A stretch of 64,000 nt of DNA from Marilutibacter spongiae (GTDB lineage: Bacteria > Pseudomonadota > Gammaproteobacteria > Xanthomonadales > Xanthomonadaceae), in the NCBI RefSeq assembly GCF_014145325.1, contig NZ_JACHTF010000003.1:186001-250000 (forward strand), in the 5' to 3' direction. Below are positions 49,681-63,563 of the stretch, one piece after another. The notes under the pieces are model-generated. The model was not told where the DNA came from, did not search any database, and saw only the letters and a program-made list of their open reading frames with translations. Within the stretch, counting starts at the first letter, position 1, and the number at the start of each line of letters is the position of its first letter. Position numbers and translations under genes: made by a program.

Positions 49681-50943
49681 ATGCAGCAGGCAAGGATGGC
49701 ACCGATCGGTGCCGTGGGGCGGATCGCGTCCATGGACGTTCTTCGTGGACTGGCCCTGCTGGGCATCTTCCTGGTGAACGTGGCCTGGTTCACCACGCCG
49801 CTGGTCGGCCGCGCTGAAGGCATCGATCTCGACCTCCAGGGACCGGCATTGTGGCTGGACGTGGCGATATACGTCTTCGCCAGCAGCAAGTTCTGGACCC
49901 TGTTCTCGCTGTTGTTCGGCATGGGCTTCGCGCTCATGCAGGCCCGCGCCGAGGCCGCTGGCCTGCCGTTTGCCGGGCTGTACCTGCGCCGGACCTGCGG
50001 CCTGCTGCTCATCGGCGTACTGCATGCCTGCCTGGTCTGGTCGGGCGACATCCTGGTCGCCTACGCGCTCACCGCGTTCGCGCTGCTGCTCGTTTTCCGC
50101 CGCGCGCCCACTACCGGTCTCTGGGCGTGGGGCGTCGCCCTGTACATGTCGATCGTCGTCCTGCTGATGCTGATCGCGCTGTTGTTGGGCCTGCTGGGGG
50201 ATGCCGCGGCGCCGGACGACGCGGCCCGGCGCGCCGCCGAAACGCTGGCGTTTCAGCAACAGGAGGTGGCGGCCTATTCGCGGGGCAGTTACCTGGATGC
50301 CACGCACATGCGCCTGCGCTTCCAGCAGGCCTATTTCTTCAACGGGCTCTTCCTGCTGCCGATGACCCTGGGCCTGTTCGTGTTCGGTACCTGGCTGATC
50401 CGGCGCGGCGTGCTTGCCCGGCCGGGCGAGCATCGGCGCCTGCTGCAGGCGATGGCCTGGGCGATCGGTCCCGCGGGCCTGGCGGTGACCTTGCTGGGGG
50501 TCGCGATCGACCCGCGCCCCGACCTGGAAGGTTCCGACAGCGTCGGCGCCCTGTGGGCGAGCAGCCTGCACATGGCAGGCGGCGCGATGATGACCCTGGG
50601 CTACCTGGGCATCGTGGTCCTGGCGCTGGAGCGAGGCGCGCAAGCGCTGCGCGTACTGGCCCCGGCCGGGCGCATGGCGCTGACCCTGTACCTGATGCAG
50701 TCGCTGGTCGGCACCTGGGTCTTCTACGGCCACGGCCTGGGTCTGTGGGGACAGGTCGGGCGGGTGGGGCAGGTCGTGCTGGTCCTGTCGGTTTTCGCCG
50801 GGCAGCTGGCCTTCGCCCACCTGTGGATGGCACGCTTCCGCCATGGCCCGGTCGAGTGGCTGTGGCGGGCGTTCACCTACCTCCAATGGCCCTCGCTGCG
50901 TCGCCTTCCGTCCGCGCCGCCGCCGTTGCCGCCCCACCCCTGA
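49681..50943 (+). CDS. DUF418-family membrane protein
   Basis: A 420-residue membrane protein with about ten helices. RIASMDVLRGLALLGIFLVN and FWTLFSLLFGMGFALMQARA are the standard opening of DUF418 proteins; the C-terminal DUF418 domain includes PAGRMALTLYLMQSLVG and GQVGRVGQVV. Function unknown, often near transport or acyl-modification genes. Its stop is 17 bp before the next start, so the two are probably cotranscribed. Confidence 0.88.
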   Translation: MQQARMAPIGAVGRIASMDVLRGLALLGIFLVNVAWFTTPLVGRAEGIDLDLQGPALWLDVAIYVFASSKFWTLFSLLFGMGFALMQARAEAAGLPFAGLYLRRTCGLLLIGVLHACLVWSGDILVAYALTAFALLLVFRRAPTTGLWAWGVALYMSIVVLLMLIALLLGLLGDAAAPDDAARRAAETLAFQQQEVAAYSRGSYLDATHMRLRFQQAYFFNGLFLLPMTLGLFVFGTWLIRRGVLARPGEHRRLLQAMAWAIGPAGLAVTLLGVAIDPRPDLEGSDSVGALWASSLHMAGGAMMTLGYLGIVVLALERGAQALRVLAPAGRMALTLYLMQSLVGTWVFYGHGLGLWGQVGRVGQVVLVLSVFAGQLAFAHLWMARFRHGPVEWLWRAFTYLQWPSLRRLPSAPPPLPPHP

Positions 50944-50960
50944 CCCCGACGCCTTCGCCC

Positions 50961-52259
50961 ATGCACGCCACCCCGGACACGGACTTTCCCACCCAGAATC
51001 CCTTCGACGTCGTCATCGTGGGCGGTGGGGTGATCGGCCTGGCCTGCGCGCTGAGCCTGATCGAGGCCGGCCGCAGCGTCTGCGTCGTCGAGGCCGGCCG
51101 TGTCGGCGGCGGCAGCTCGCACGGCAACTGCGGCACGATCACGCCCAGCCACGCACCGCCGCTGGCCGCACCGGGAATGGTCGCCACCGCGCTGCGCTGG
51201 ATGTTCACCCCCGATGCGCCGCTCTACATCAAGCCCAGGATCGACCCCGCGTTGTGGCGCTGGCTGCTGGCCTTCGCCCTGCGTTGCAACGAACGCGACT
51301 GGCGCGCCAGCAGCATGGCCAAGGCGCGCCTGCTGAACGACTCGCGCGCGCGGCTCGAGGACTGGATGACCCGGCATGGCCTGGACTGCGAGTTCCGTGC
51401 CTCGGGCGAGGACTACGTGTTCCGCGATCCCCGCGAGTTCGAGCACGGCCAGAAGGAACTGGTGCTGCTGGAGGAGGCGGGCATCCCGTACCGGCTCGTC
51501 GACGGTCCCGCCTACGAGGCCGGCGAACCCGCACTCAAGCCTGGCGTGGCCGGTGCGATCTGCTTCGACGGCGACGCCGCGCTGCGCCCCGACCGCTACG
51601 TCGCCGAGCTGGCGCGCGTGGTCCGCGCACGCGGCGGCACCATCATCGAGCACTGCGCGGTGACCTCGGTCGAATCCGGCAGGCCGGCGCGCGTGCGCAC
51701 CGCCCGCGGCGACCTCGCGGGTCGCGACGTGGTCTTCGCGGTCGGCGCATGGTCGCCGCGGATGGCCGATGCATTCGGCGTGCCGGCACTGCGCGCGCTG
51801 CTGCAGCCGGGCAAGGGGTACTCGATCACCTATTCGCGACCCTCGCGGGTACCGCGGCGCCCGCTGGTCCTGCACGAACGCTCGGTCTGCGTCACGGTCT
51901 GGGAAGCGGGTTTCCGGCTCGGCAGCACCATGGAGTTCTCCGGCTACGACACCGAACTCAATCCGCGACGGCTCGCCGCACTCGAGCGCGGTGCGGCCGA
52001 GTACCTGCACGAGCCGGTCGGCCCGGTCGTGCAGGAGCGCTGGTACGGCTGGCGGCCGATGAGCCGCGACGATGTCCCGCTGATCGGCGCCGTACCCGGG
52101 CGCGAGGGCCTGTGGCTGGCGACCGGGCACGGCATGATGGGCGTGAGCATGAGCGCCGGCACCGGCCAGCTGCTCGCCGACGTCATCTGCGGGCGTACGC
52201 CCGAGATCGACCCGGCACCGTACGGGATACAGCGTTTCATCCGCGGCGCGGCGGGGTAA
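50961..52259 (+). CDS. FAD-dependent D-amino-acid dehydrogenase-like oxidoreductase
   Basis: A 432-residue DAO-family flavoenzyme. The dinucleotide-binding motif VVIVGGGVIGLACALSL is at 17-33, followed by EAGRVGGGSSHGNCGTI, and C-terminal GWRPMSRDDVPLIGAVPG, then GHGMMGVSMSAGTGQLLAD, a classic DadA ending. It probably oxidises D-amino acids, D-proline or hydroxyproline-type compounds in the membrane respiratory chain. No alanine racemase is adjacent, so true DadA function is uncertain. Confidence 0.87.
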   Translation: MHATPDTDFPTQNPFDVVIVGGGVIGLACALSLIEAGRSVCVVEAGRVGGGSSHGNCGTITPSHAPPLAAPGMVATALRWMFTPDAPLYIKPRIDPALWRWLLAFALRCNERDWRASSMAKARLLNDSRARLEDWMTRHGLDCEFRASGEDYVFRDPREFEHGQKELVLLEEAGIPYRLVDGPAYEAGEPALKPGVAGAICFDGDAALRPDRYVAELARVVRARGGTIIEHCAVTSVESGRPARVRTARGDLAGRDVVFAVGAWSPRMADAFGVPALRALLQPGKGYSITYSRPSRVPRRPLVLHERSVCVTVWEAGFRLGSTMEFSGYDTELNPRRLAALERGAAEYLHEPVGPVVQERWYGWRPMSRDDVPLIGAVPGREGLWLATGHGMMGVSMSAGTGQLLADVICGRTPEIDPAPYGIQRFIRGAAG

Positions 52260-52319
52260 CGCACTTTTCGCGACGCGCCTGCGACACTGCGACGGTCTTT
52301 CCGATATCGCGGGGCAAGC

Positions 52320-53666
52320 ATGCAACGGGACTACGACCTCATCGTGATCGGCGGCGGTTCCGGCGGCCTGGCCGGCGCCTTCCGCGCCGCCGGGCATGGC
52401 GCGCGGGTCGCGCTGATGGAGCCGGCGGCACTGGGCGGCACCTGCGTCAACGTCGGCTGCGTGCCGAAGAAGGCCATGTGGCTGGCCGCCGAGGTCGGAC
52501 GGCGCATCGGCATGGGGCGCGTCCTCGGCTTCGATGCCACGGCCTGCGCGCTCGACTGGCCGACCTTCGTCACCCATCGCGAGCGCTACATCCACAACAT
52601 CCACGAGAGCTACAGGCGCCGACTGGACGCGGCCGCCATCGTGCACGTGCCCAGGCGCGTGCGCCTGGTGGACCCCCGCACGGTGGAATGCGACGACGGC
52701 GTGAGCGTTTCCGCGGAGCGCATCCTCATCGCCACCGGCGGGCACGCGCTGCGCCCCGATATTCCCGGTGCCGACCTGGCCGCGGTGTCGGACGACTTCT
52801 TCGACTGGCGGCAGGCGCCGGAGCGCGTCGCGGTCGTCGGCGGCGGCTATGTCGCGGTCGAACTGGCCGGGGTGCTGCAGTCGCTGGGCAGCCAGGTGGA
52901 CATGTGGGTGCGCGGCGACCGCCTGCTCCACGGCTTCGACGAGGATGTCGCCGCGCAACTGGCCGACGACTACTGCCAGGCGGGCATCCGCCTGCACCTG
53001 GGCAGCGGGACGACCGCGATCGAGGCGGACGGCGAGCGCCGTCGCCTGCGCGATGGACGCGGCGAGTGGCACGGTCCCTACGACCAGGTCCTGCTGGCCA
53101 CCGGGCGCGCGCCGAACACCCGCGACCTGGGCCTGGACGCGGTGGGGGTGGACACCGATGCGCGCGGCCACGTGCGCGTCGACGAACGCCACCAGACCAC
53201 CTGCCCGGGCATCCATGCGGTCGGCGACGTGACCGCGAGCGTGGCGCTCACGCCCGTCGCCATCGCCGCGGCGCGGCGCCTGATGGACCATCTGTTCGGC
53301 GGACGCGCGGACGCGTCGCTGGACCTCGAACAGGTCGCGACGGTGGTGTTCTCGCACCCGCCGCTGGGCAGCATCGGCCTGACCGAGGCGGCCGCGCGCG
53401 AGCGCCACGGCGACGACGTGCACGTCTACTCCACCGGCTTCCGCCCGATGCTCGAAGCGCTGACGGACACCCCGCAACGCAGCCTGTTCAAGCTGGTCTG
53501 CGTGGGCGAGGAGCGTCGCGTGGTCGGCCTGCACCTGCTCGGGGAGTCGGCCGACGAGATACTCCAGGGCTTCGCGGTCGCCATCCGCAAGGGCATCACC
53601 CTGCAGGACCTCAACGACACCATCGCCATCCACCCGACCAGCGCCGAGGAAGTGGTGTTGATGTGA
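52320..53666 (+). CDS. gor: Glutathione-disulfide reductase
   Basis: A 448-residue glutathione reductase. FAD motif VIGGGSGGLAGAFRA (9-23), redox disulfide GGTCVNVGCVPKK with Cys42 and Cys47, NADPH motif VAVVGGGYVAVELAG and catalytic HPTSAEE near residue 438. Spacing and the VNVGCVPKK form are typical of gor. It keeps glutathione reduced in the cytoplasm. Immediately behind its stop begins a long heptamer repeat. Confidence 0.92.
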   Translation: MQRDYDLIVIGGGSGGLAGAFRAAGHGARVALMEPAALGGTCVNVGCVPKKAMWLAAEVGRRIGMGRVLGFDATACALDWPTFVTHRERYIHNIHESYRRRLDAAAIVHVPRRVRLVDPRTVECDDGVSVSAERILIATGGHALRPDIPGADLAAVSDDFFDWRQAPERVAVVGGGYVAVELAGVLQSLGSQVDMWVRGDRLLHGFDEDVAAQLADDYCQAGIRLHLGSGTTAIEADGERRRLRDGRGEWHGPYDQVLLATGRAPNTRDLGLDAVGVDTDARGHVRVDERHQTTCPGIHAVGDVTASVALTPVAIAAARRLMDHLFGGRADASLDLEQVATVVFSHPPLGSIGLTEAAARERHGDDVHVYSTGFRPMLEALTDTPQRSLFKLVCVGEERRVVGLHLLGESADEILQGFAVAIRKGITLQDLNDTIAIHPTSAEEVVLM

Positions 53667-53676
53667 TTGGGGATTC

Positions 53677-53788
53677 GTGATTAGTGATTAGTGATTAGTG
53701 ATTAGTGATTAGTGATTAGTGATTAGTGATTAGTGATTAGTGATTAGTGATTAGTGATTAGTGATTAGTGATTAGTGATTAGTGATTC
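53677..53788. repeat. GTGATTA heptamer minisatellite (16 copies)
   Basis: Sixteen perfect tandem copies of GTGATTA follow the gor stop by 10 bases. On the right a short region with AATCACC and two copies of GCCCAAA (about 53812-53832) leads to the next ATG. Copy number of such tracts is expected to vary between strains. Confidence 0.92.
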
Positions 53789-53846
53789 GAAGGGATCGCT
53801 TCCCGCTCCCCAATCACCGCCCAAAGCCCAAAGCTACAATGACGGG

Positions 53847-54620
53847 ATGGATACCTGCACCCTGCACACGGGCCGAACGCCCCTGCTCGTCAGCCTGCCG
53901 CACGACGGCAGCCTGATTCCCCCGGATATCGCGGCGCGCATGCAGCCTGCGGCACGGCGGGCGCCGGACACCGATTGGCACGTCTCGCGGCTGTACGACT
54001 TCGCGCGGGACATGGGCGCGTCGGTGCTGGTGCCGCGTTACTCGCGCTACGTCGTCGACCTGAACCGTCCGCCGGACGACGTATCGCTTTATCCCGGGCA
54101 GAACACGACCGGACTGTGTCCCGCGGTGATGTTCAGTGGCGAGCCGGTCTACCTGGACGGCCAGGCACCGGCCGCCGGGGAAATCGCCGAGCGCGTGGAG
54201 CGTTACTGGAGGCCCTATCACCAGGCCCTCGCCGGCGAGCTGGAGCGCATCCGCGCGGTCCACGGCCGTGCGGTGCTGTGGGAGGCCCACTCGATCCGCA
54301 GCGAGGTCCCGTTCCTGTTCGAGGGGCGCTTGCCGGACCTGAACCTGGGCACGGCGGGCGGCACGAGTTGCTCGCCTGCGCTGGCCGCGCGCCTGCAGGC
54401 GGTGCTCGATGGCCAGTTGCGCTACAGCCACGTCGTCGACGGACGCTTCAAGGGCGGGCACATCACCCGTCACTACGGCCGGCCGGAGGCGGGCGTGGAA
54501 GCGGTGCAGCTGGAGCTGGCGCAGCTGAACTACATGGACGAGGACGACTGGACTTACCAGCCCGGGCGTGCAGCCGAGCTGCAGGCGCTGATCCGTCGCC
54601 TGCTCGAATGCGCGCTCTGA
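53847..54620 (+). CDS. hutG: N-formylglutamate amidohydrolase
   Basis: A 257-residue N-formylglutamate deformylase of the HutG/FGase family, the last step of one histidine degradation route giving formate and glutamate. PLLVSLPHDGSLIPPDI, DTDWHVSRLYDFARDMGAS, YVVDLNRPPDDVSLYPGQNT and LWEAHSIRSEVPFLFEG are all characteristic; the His and Glu residues in them are the probable zinc ligands. No hutUHI genes lie nearby. Start at 53847 after the repeat-rich leader. Confidence 0.92.
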   Translation: MDTCTLHTGRTPLLVSLPHDGSLIPPDIAARMQPAARRAPDTDWHVSRLYDFARDMGASVLVPRYSRYVVDLNRPPDDVSLYPGQNTTGLCPAVMFSGEPVYLDGQAPAAGEIAERVERYWRPYHQALAGELERIRAVHGRAVLWEAHSIRSEVPFLFEGRLPDLNLGTAGGTSCSPALAARLQAVLDGQLRYSHVVDGRFKGGHITRHYGRPEAGVEAVQLELAQLNYMDEDDWTYQPGRAAELQALIRRLLECAL

Positions 54621-54636
54621 GGCGGGCGCCGCGGGC

Positions 54637-55704
54637 ATGGTGAGCGCCTCCTCGCCGGGGGGCGACGGCGAGGTCGACGACAGTGTCGACCGGGAGGCCG
54701 ATGCCGAGCTGGCCCAGCCGCTCGATGTCGCGCCGGTGCGATCCACCCACGGCGTTCCGGCCTCGCCCGTGGCTGCGATGCTGCCCGGCCATCGTGCCGG
54801 CGGCGTGCTGCTGGCGGTGTTCGGCGCGATCGCGTTCTCCGGCAAGGCGATCATCGTCAAGCTGGCCTATCGCTACCAGGTCGACGCGATCACCCTGCTG
54901 GCGCTGCGCATGGTCGTGGCGCTGCCGTTCTTCCTGCTCATGGCGGCCTGGGCCTGGCGCACGTTGCCGCCGCTGGCCCGGGGCGACCGCTGGCGCATCG
55001 CGCTGCTCGGGGGGCTGGGCTACTACCTGGCCAGCTTCCTGGATTTCGCGGGCCTGGCCTACGTCACCGCGACGCTGGAACGGCTGATCCTCTACCTCAA
55101 TCCGACCCTGGTGCTGCTGATCGGCGTGCTGTTCCTGGGCCGCTCCGTCAGCCGCACCCAGCTCGTGGCGCTCGCGCTGAGCTATGCCGGCGTGGTCCTG
55201 GCGGTCGCGCACGACCTGGACGTGGGCGGCAGCAACGTGGCCCTGGGCAGCCTGCTGGTGTTCGGCAGCGCGCTGTCGTATGCGCTGTACCTGATCGGCA
55301 GTGGCGAGGTGGTGGAACGGGTCGGCGCGGTGCGCCTGACCGCCTATGCCAGCACGGTCGCCTGCGCGTTGTGCATCGGCCAGTTCCTGCTGCTGCGGCC
55401 GCTGGACGGGCTGGCCTCGCTGGCCCCGCAGGTGTTCGCGCTGTCGCTGCTCAACGGCACCGTGTGCACGGTACTGCCGGTGCTCGCGGTGATGATGGCG
55501 GTCGCCCGCATCGGCTCGGCGCAGGCGGCCCAGATCGGCATGCTCGGCCCGGTCTCGACGATCGTGCTGAGCGTGTTCCTGCTCGGCGAGCCGATGGGGC
55601 CATGGCAGGTGGCCGGCACCGTGCTGGTGCTGCTAGGGGTCTTCCTGGTCGGACGTGGCCCCACGAAAAGCGGGCGGCAAGCCGTCAGAAAGCGCAGTGC
55701 ATGA
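54637..55704 (+). CDS. EamA-type DMT transporter with N-terminal extension
   Basis: A 355-residue drug/metabolite transporter. Residues 1-48 are acidic and hydrophilic; the ten helices begin with GVLLAVFGAIAFSGKAIIVK. ERLILYLNPTLVLLIGVLFL and SAQAAQIGMLGPVSTIVLS are the two half-repeat signatures, the latter with the conserved proline. The ATG at 54637 lies 16 bp after hutG; a start near 54778 (MLPGHRAGG) would remove the extension. Substrate unknown. Confidence 0.88.
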   Translation: MVSASSPGGDGEVDDSVDREADAELAQPLDVAPVRSTHGVPASPVAAMLPGHRAGGVLLAVFGAIAFSGKAIIVKLAYRYQVDAITLLALRMVVALPFFLLMAAWAWRTLPPLARGDRWRIALLGGLGYYLASFLDFAGLAYVTATLERLILYLNPTLVLLIGVLFLGRSVSRTQLVALALSYAGVVLAVAHDLDVGGSNVALGSLLVFGSALSYALYLIGSGEVVERVGAVRLTAYASTVACALCIGQFLLLRPLDGLASLAPQVFALSLLNGTVCTVLPVLAVMMAVARIGSAQAAQIGMLGPVSTIVLSVFLLGEPMGPWQVAGTVLVLLGVFLVGRGPTKSGRQAVRKRSA

Positions 55705-56173
55705 CCGTCGCGCAGAGGCCGCCCTGGTTCACGATCAGGCCGGCAAGGCAGCCGGCGCTCGCGATCAGGGCAATGCGTGGCCAGGTGGTGGCGGCGCGTT
55801 TCTTGGCGATCAGTCCGGCGGCCAGCGTGCCGATGGCAGCGCCGGGCAGCGAAAAGAAGTAGCCCAGCCACAACAGTCCATCGGGGTGCGGCGTTGAAGC
55901 CGACCAGGCCATGTAGCCGCCCAGGAACGCCGCCAGCACGCAGGCCGAACCGAAGAAAGCCGCGCCGCGGGCACTGACGAGGCCACCCAGGCCAGCGATC
56001 AGCAGCGGGATGCCCCCGGACAGGGCAAAGGTCTCCAGGGAGAAACTCCAGTGGCCGGAGCGAAAGTGGAATGCGAGCCAGGCCGCCGGCAGCAGGCAGA
56101 CCACGACAGCCCACCAGGCGAGATGGGGCTCACGCGCCGAAGGCGGGTGTTCGTTCGAAGAGACAACTGCCAT
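55685..56173 (-). CDS. Four-helix membrane protein of unknown function
   Basis: A 162-residue protein with four hydrophobic helices (about 20-36, 48-66, 75-90 and 103-122, with a fifth weak one near 132-150). I recognise no family. It ends convergently with the EamA gene and shares its last 20 bases with that gene's 3' end. Confidence 0.65.
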   Translation of the reverse strand: MAVVSSNEHPPSAREPHLAWWAVVVCLLPAAWLAFHFRSGHWSFSLETFALSGGIPLLIAGLGGLVSARGAAFFGSACVLAAFLGGYMAWSASTPHPDGLLWLGYFFSLPGAAIGTLAAGLIAKKRAATTWPRIALIASAGCLAGLIVNQGGLCATVMHCAF

Positions 56174-56280
56174 GTGTGCGCTTCCATCTCCTTGGCCTAC
56201 TCTTCAAGCGTCTCCAGGTCGTGCTGTCCGACGCCGGGATGTCGATGCCGTCGCCACGGCCCCGGACAGTCAAGGGTCGA

Positions 56281-58188
56281 TCATACCTCGAGTGTCGCCA
56301 GGTCGCCCTTGGTCTCCAGCCACGCCTTCCGGTCGCCAGCCCGCTTCTTGCCCAGCAGCATGTCCATCAGCGATCGGGTGCTCTCGGCGTCCTCGACGGT
56401 CAGCTGGACCAGCCGCCGGGTGTCGGGGTGGATGGTCGACTCGCGCAACTGCGACGGGTTCATCTCGCCCAGGCCCTTGAAGCGGGTCACGCTGATGGCA
56501 CCGGCGGCGCCCTTCTTCTTCTCGGCCTTCTCGCGTTCGATCTTCTCCAGCAGGATGCGCTTCTCTTCCTCGTCGAGCGCATAGAACACCTGCTTGCCCA
56601 GGTCGACGCGGAACAGCGGCGGCATCGCGACGAAGACATGGCCCGCCGCGACCAGGGCGGGGAAATGCTTCAGGAACAGCGCGGTGAGGAGGGTCGCGAT
56701 GTGCAGGCCGTCGGAGTCCGCGTCGGCGAGGATGATGACCTTGCCGTAGCGCAGGCCGCTGATGTCGTCCTTGCCCGGGTCGCAGCCGATCGCCACCGCC
56801 AGGTCGTGCACTTCCTGCGACGCCAGCACGCTGCCGGAAGCGACCTCCCAGGTGTTCAGGATCTTGCCGCGCAGGGGCATGATGGCCTGGAAGTCCTTGT
56901 CGCGCGCCTGCTTGGCACTGCCGCCAGCGGAGTCGCCTTCCACCAGGAACAGCTCGGTGCGGGAGAGGTCCTGGCTGGTGCAGTCGGCGAGCTTGCCGGG
57001 CAGGGCGGGGCCCTGGGTGACCTTCTTGCGGGTCACCTGCTTCTCGGTCTTCAGGCGCGCCGACGCACGCTCGATGGCCAGCTGCGCGATGCGCTCGCCC
57101 AGCTCGACGTGCTGGTTGAGCCACAGGCTGAAGGCATCGTGCGCGGCGCCCTCGACGAAGCCCGCGGCCTGGCGCGAGGACAGGCGCTCCTTGGTCTGGC
57201 CACTGAACTGCGGGTCGGTCATCTTCACCGACAGCACGAAGGCCACCCGGTCCCAGACATCCTCGGGCGCGAGCTTGACCCCGCGCGGGAGCAGGTTGCG
57301 GAAGTCGCAGAACTCGCGCAGCGCGTCGGTGAAGCCGGTGCGCAGGCCGTTGACGTGGGTGCCGTGCTGGGCGGTCGGGATGAGGTTGACGTAGCTTTCC
57401 TGGACCAGCTCGCCGTCGACCACCCAGGCCACGGCCCAGTCCACGGTCTCGGTGTCCTTGCTCAGGTTGCCCACGAACAGCTCGGGCGGCAGCAGTTCGC
57501 GCTCGACGAGCTCGCCGCGCAGGTAGTCGCGCAGGCCATCCTCGTAGTGCCACTCGAGGGTTTCGCCGCTGGCGAGGTCGTTGAGCTTCACCGTCAGGCC
57601 GGGGCACAGCACGGCCTTGGCGCGCAGCAGGTGCTTGAGCGCGCGCACGTTGAACTTCGGCGTGTCGAAGTATTTCGGGTCGGGCCAGAACTGGACCCGG
57701 GTGCCGGTGTTCCGGCGACCGACGCTGCCCACCACTTCCAGCGGACTGTCGCGGTCGCCGTCCTTGAAGGACATCTTGTATTCGTTGCCGTCGCGCTTGA
57801 TGAAAATGTCGACGTGCTTCGACAGCGCGTTGACCACGCTGACGCCGACGCCGTGCAGGCCGCCGGAGAAGGTGTAGTTCTTGTTGCTGAACTTGCCGCC
57901 GGCGTGCAGGCGCGTGAGGATCAGCTCGACGCCCGGGATGCCTTCCTCGGGGTGGATGTCGACCGGCATGCCGCGGCCGTCGTCGGCGACCTCGCAGCTG
58001 CCGTCGGGATGCAGGGTCACCTCGATCGACCGGGCATGGCCCGCCAGCGCCTCGTCCACCGCGTTGTCGATCACTTCCTGGGCCAGGTGGTTGGGCCGGG
58101 TGGTGTCGGTGTACATGCCGGGCCGACGCTTCACGGGGTCCAGGCCGGACAGGACTTCGATATCGGCGGCGTTGTAGCGGGAATTCAT
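56281..58188 (-). CDS. parE: DNA topoisomerase IV subunit B
   Basis: A 635-residue ParE. Bergerat ATPase motifs: EVIDNAVDEALAGHA with the catalytic Glu, EVADDGRGMPVDIHP, and FSGGLHGVGVSVVNALS. The TOPRIM part has TELFLVEGDSAGGSAKQARD and the metal Asp pair ILADADSDGLHI. The LRGKILNTWEV and MNPSQLRESTIHPD segments and the length distinguish ParE from GyrB (about 800). The partner parC is not in the window. The frame is open to 58350; the ATG at 58188 (MNSRYNAADIEVLSGLDPV) matches the family. Confidence 0.95.
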   Translation of the reverse strand: MNSRYNAADIEVLSGLDPVKRRPGMYTDTTRPNHLAQEVIDNAVDEALAGHARSIEVTLHPDGSCEVADDGRGMPVDIHPEEGIPGVELILTRLHAGGKFSNKNYTFSGGLHGVGVSVVNALSKHVDIFIKRDGNEYKMSFKDGDRDSPLEVVGSVGRRNTGTRVQFWPDPKYFDTPKFNVRALKHLLRAKAVLCPGLTVKLNDLASGETLEWHYEDGLRDYLRGELVERELLPPELFVGNLSKDTETVDWAVAWVVDGELVQESYVNLIPTAQHGTHVNGLRTGFTDALREFCDFRNLLPRGVKLAPEDVWDRVAFVLSVKMTDPQFSGQTKERLSSRQAAGFVEGAAHDAFSLWLNQHVELGERIAQLAIERASARLKTEKQVTRKKVTQGPALPGKLADCTSQDLSRTELFLVEGDSAGGSAKQARDKDFQAIMPLRGKILNTWEVASGSVLASQEVHDLAVAIGCDPGKDDISGLRYGKVIILADADSDGLHIATLLTALFLKHFPALVAAGHVFVAMPPLFRVDLGKQVFYALDEEEKRILLEKIEREKAEKKKGAAGAISVTRFKGLGEMNPSQLRESTIHPDTRRLVQLTVEDAESTRSLMDMLLGKKRAGDRKAWLETKGDLATLEV

Positions 58189-58361
58189 CGGGCGGGCGGT
58201 CTGCGTGGTCTGGGGCGTGGGGGGATGGTCGGGTGCGGGGGCGGGAAATTCAACCGCGCCGGCGAGGCCGTCGTGTGCTAGATCGTGACACGTTTGATCC
58301 CGGTCAAGCGCGGGCGGCGCCCCGGCGGGCATCCTGCCGCCCGCCACCACCGGGACCGCCC

Positions 58362-63200
<4,839 letters not shown>

Positions 63201-63203
63201 GCC

Positions 63204-63563
63204 ATGGCGCGGACGACGGGCAAGCGCTGGATGCCGGTGCTGCTGCTGTTGCTGGCAGTCCTGCTCGTCGTCCTGCAGTCGATGCTCTGGACCGGGGAGG
63301 GCGGCCGCGAAGCCGTGTCCGGGCTGCAGCAGCAGGTCGAGCGGCAGACCCACGACAACGCCTCGCGCGAGCAGCGCAACGCGGCGCTGTCGGCGGAGGT
63401 CGCCGACCTCAAGAACCTGGCCTCGGGCGGTGAAGCCGTCGAGGAGCGCGCGCGCAGCGAGCTGGGCATGATCAAGCCCGGCGAAGTGTTCTACCGCGTG
63501 GTCGAACCCGACGGGGCGGAGGCGCCGCAGGCTCCCCCGCCGGCGGATCCGCCCGCGCCATGA
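63204..63563 (+). CDS. ftsB: Cell-division protein FtsB
   Basis: A 119-residue bitopic protein. One helix (about 11-29, MPVLLLLLAVLLVVLQSML) follows a short cytoplasmic start and leads into a coiled coil (about 36-72, REAVSGLQQQVERQTHDNA). ERARSELGMIKPGEVFYRV is the conserved C-terminal FtsB/DivIC motif. It forms the FtsQLB complex of the divisome. The eno-ftsB-ispD order supports this identity. Its C-terminal tail is proline-rich and overlaps ispD by four bases. Confidence 0.95.
   Translation: MARTTGKRWMPVLLLLLAVLLVVLQSMLWTGEGGREAVSGLQQQVERQTHDNASREQRNAALSAEVADLKNLASGGEAVEERARSELGMIKPGEVFYRVVEPDGAEAPQAPPPADPPAP

Noticed and set aside
53677-53788. Tandem array as a CRISPR
   Set aside because: The period is 7 bp with no unique spacers and no cas genes in the window; it is a minisatellite.
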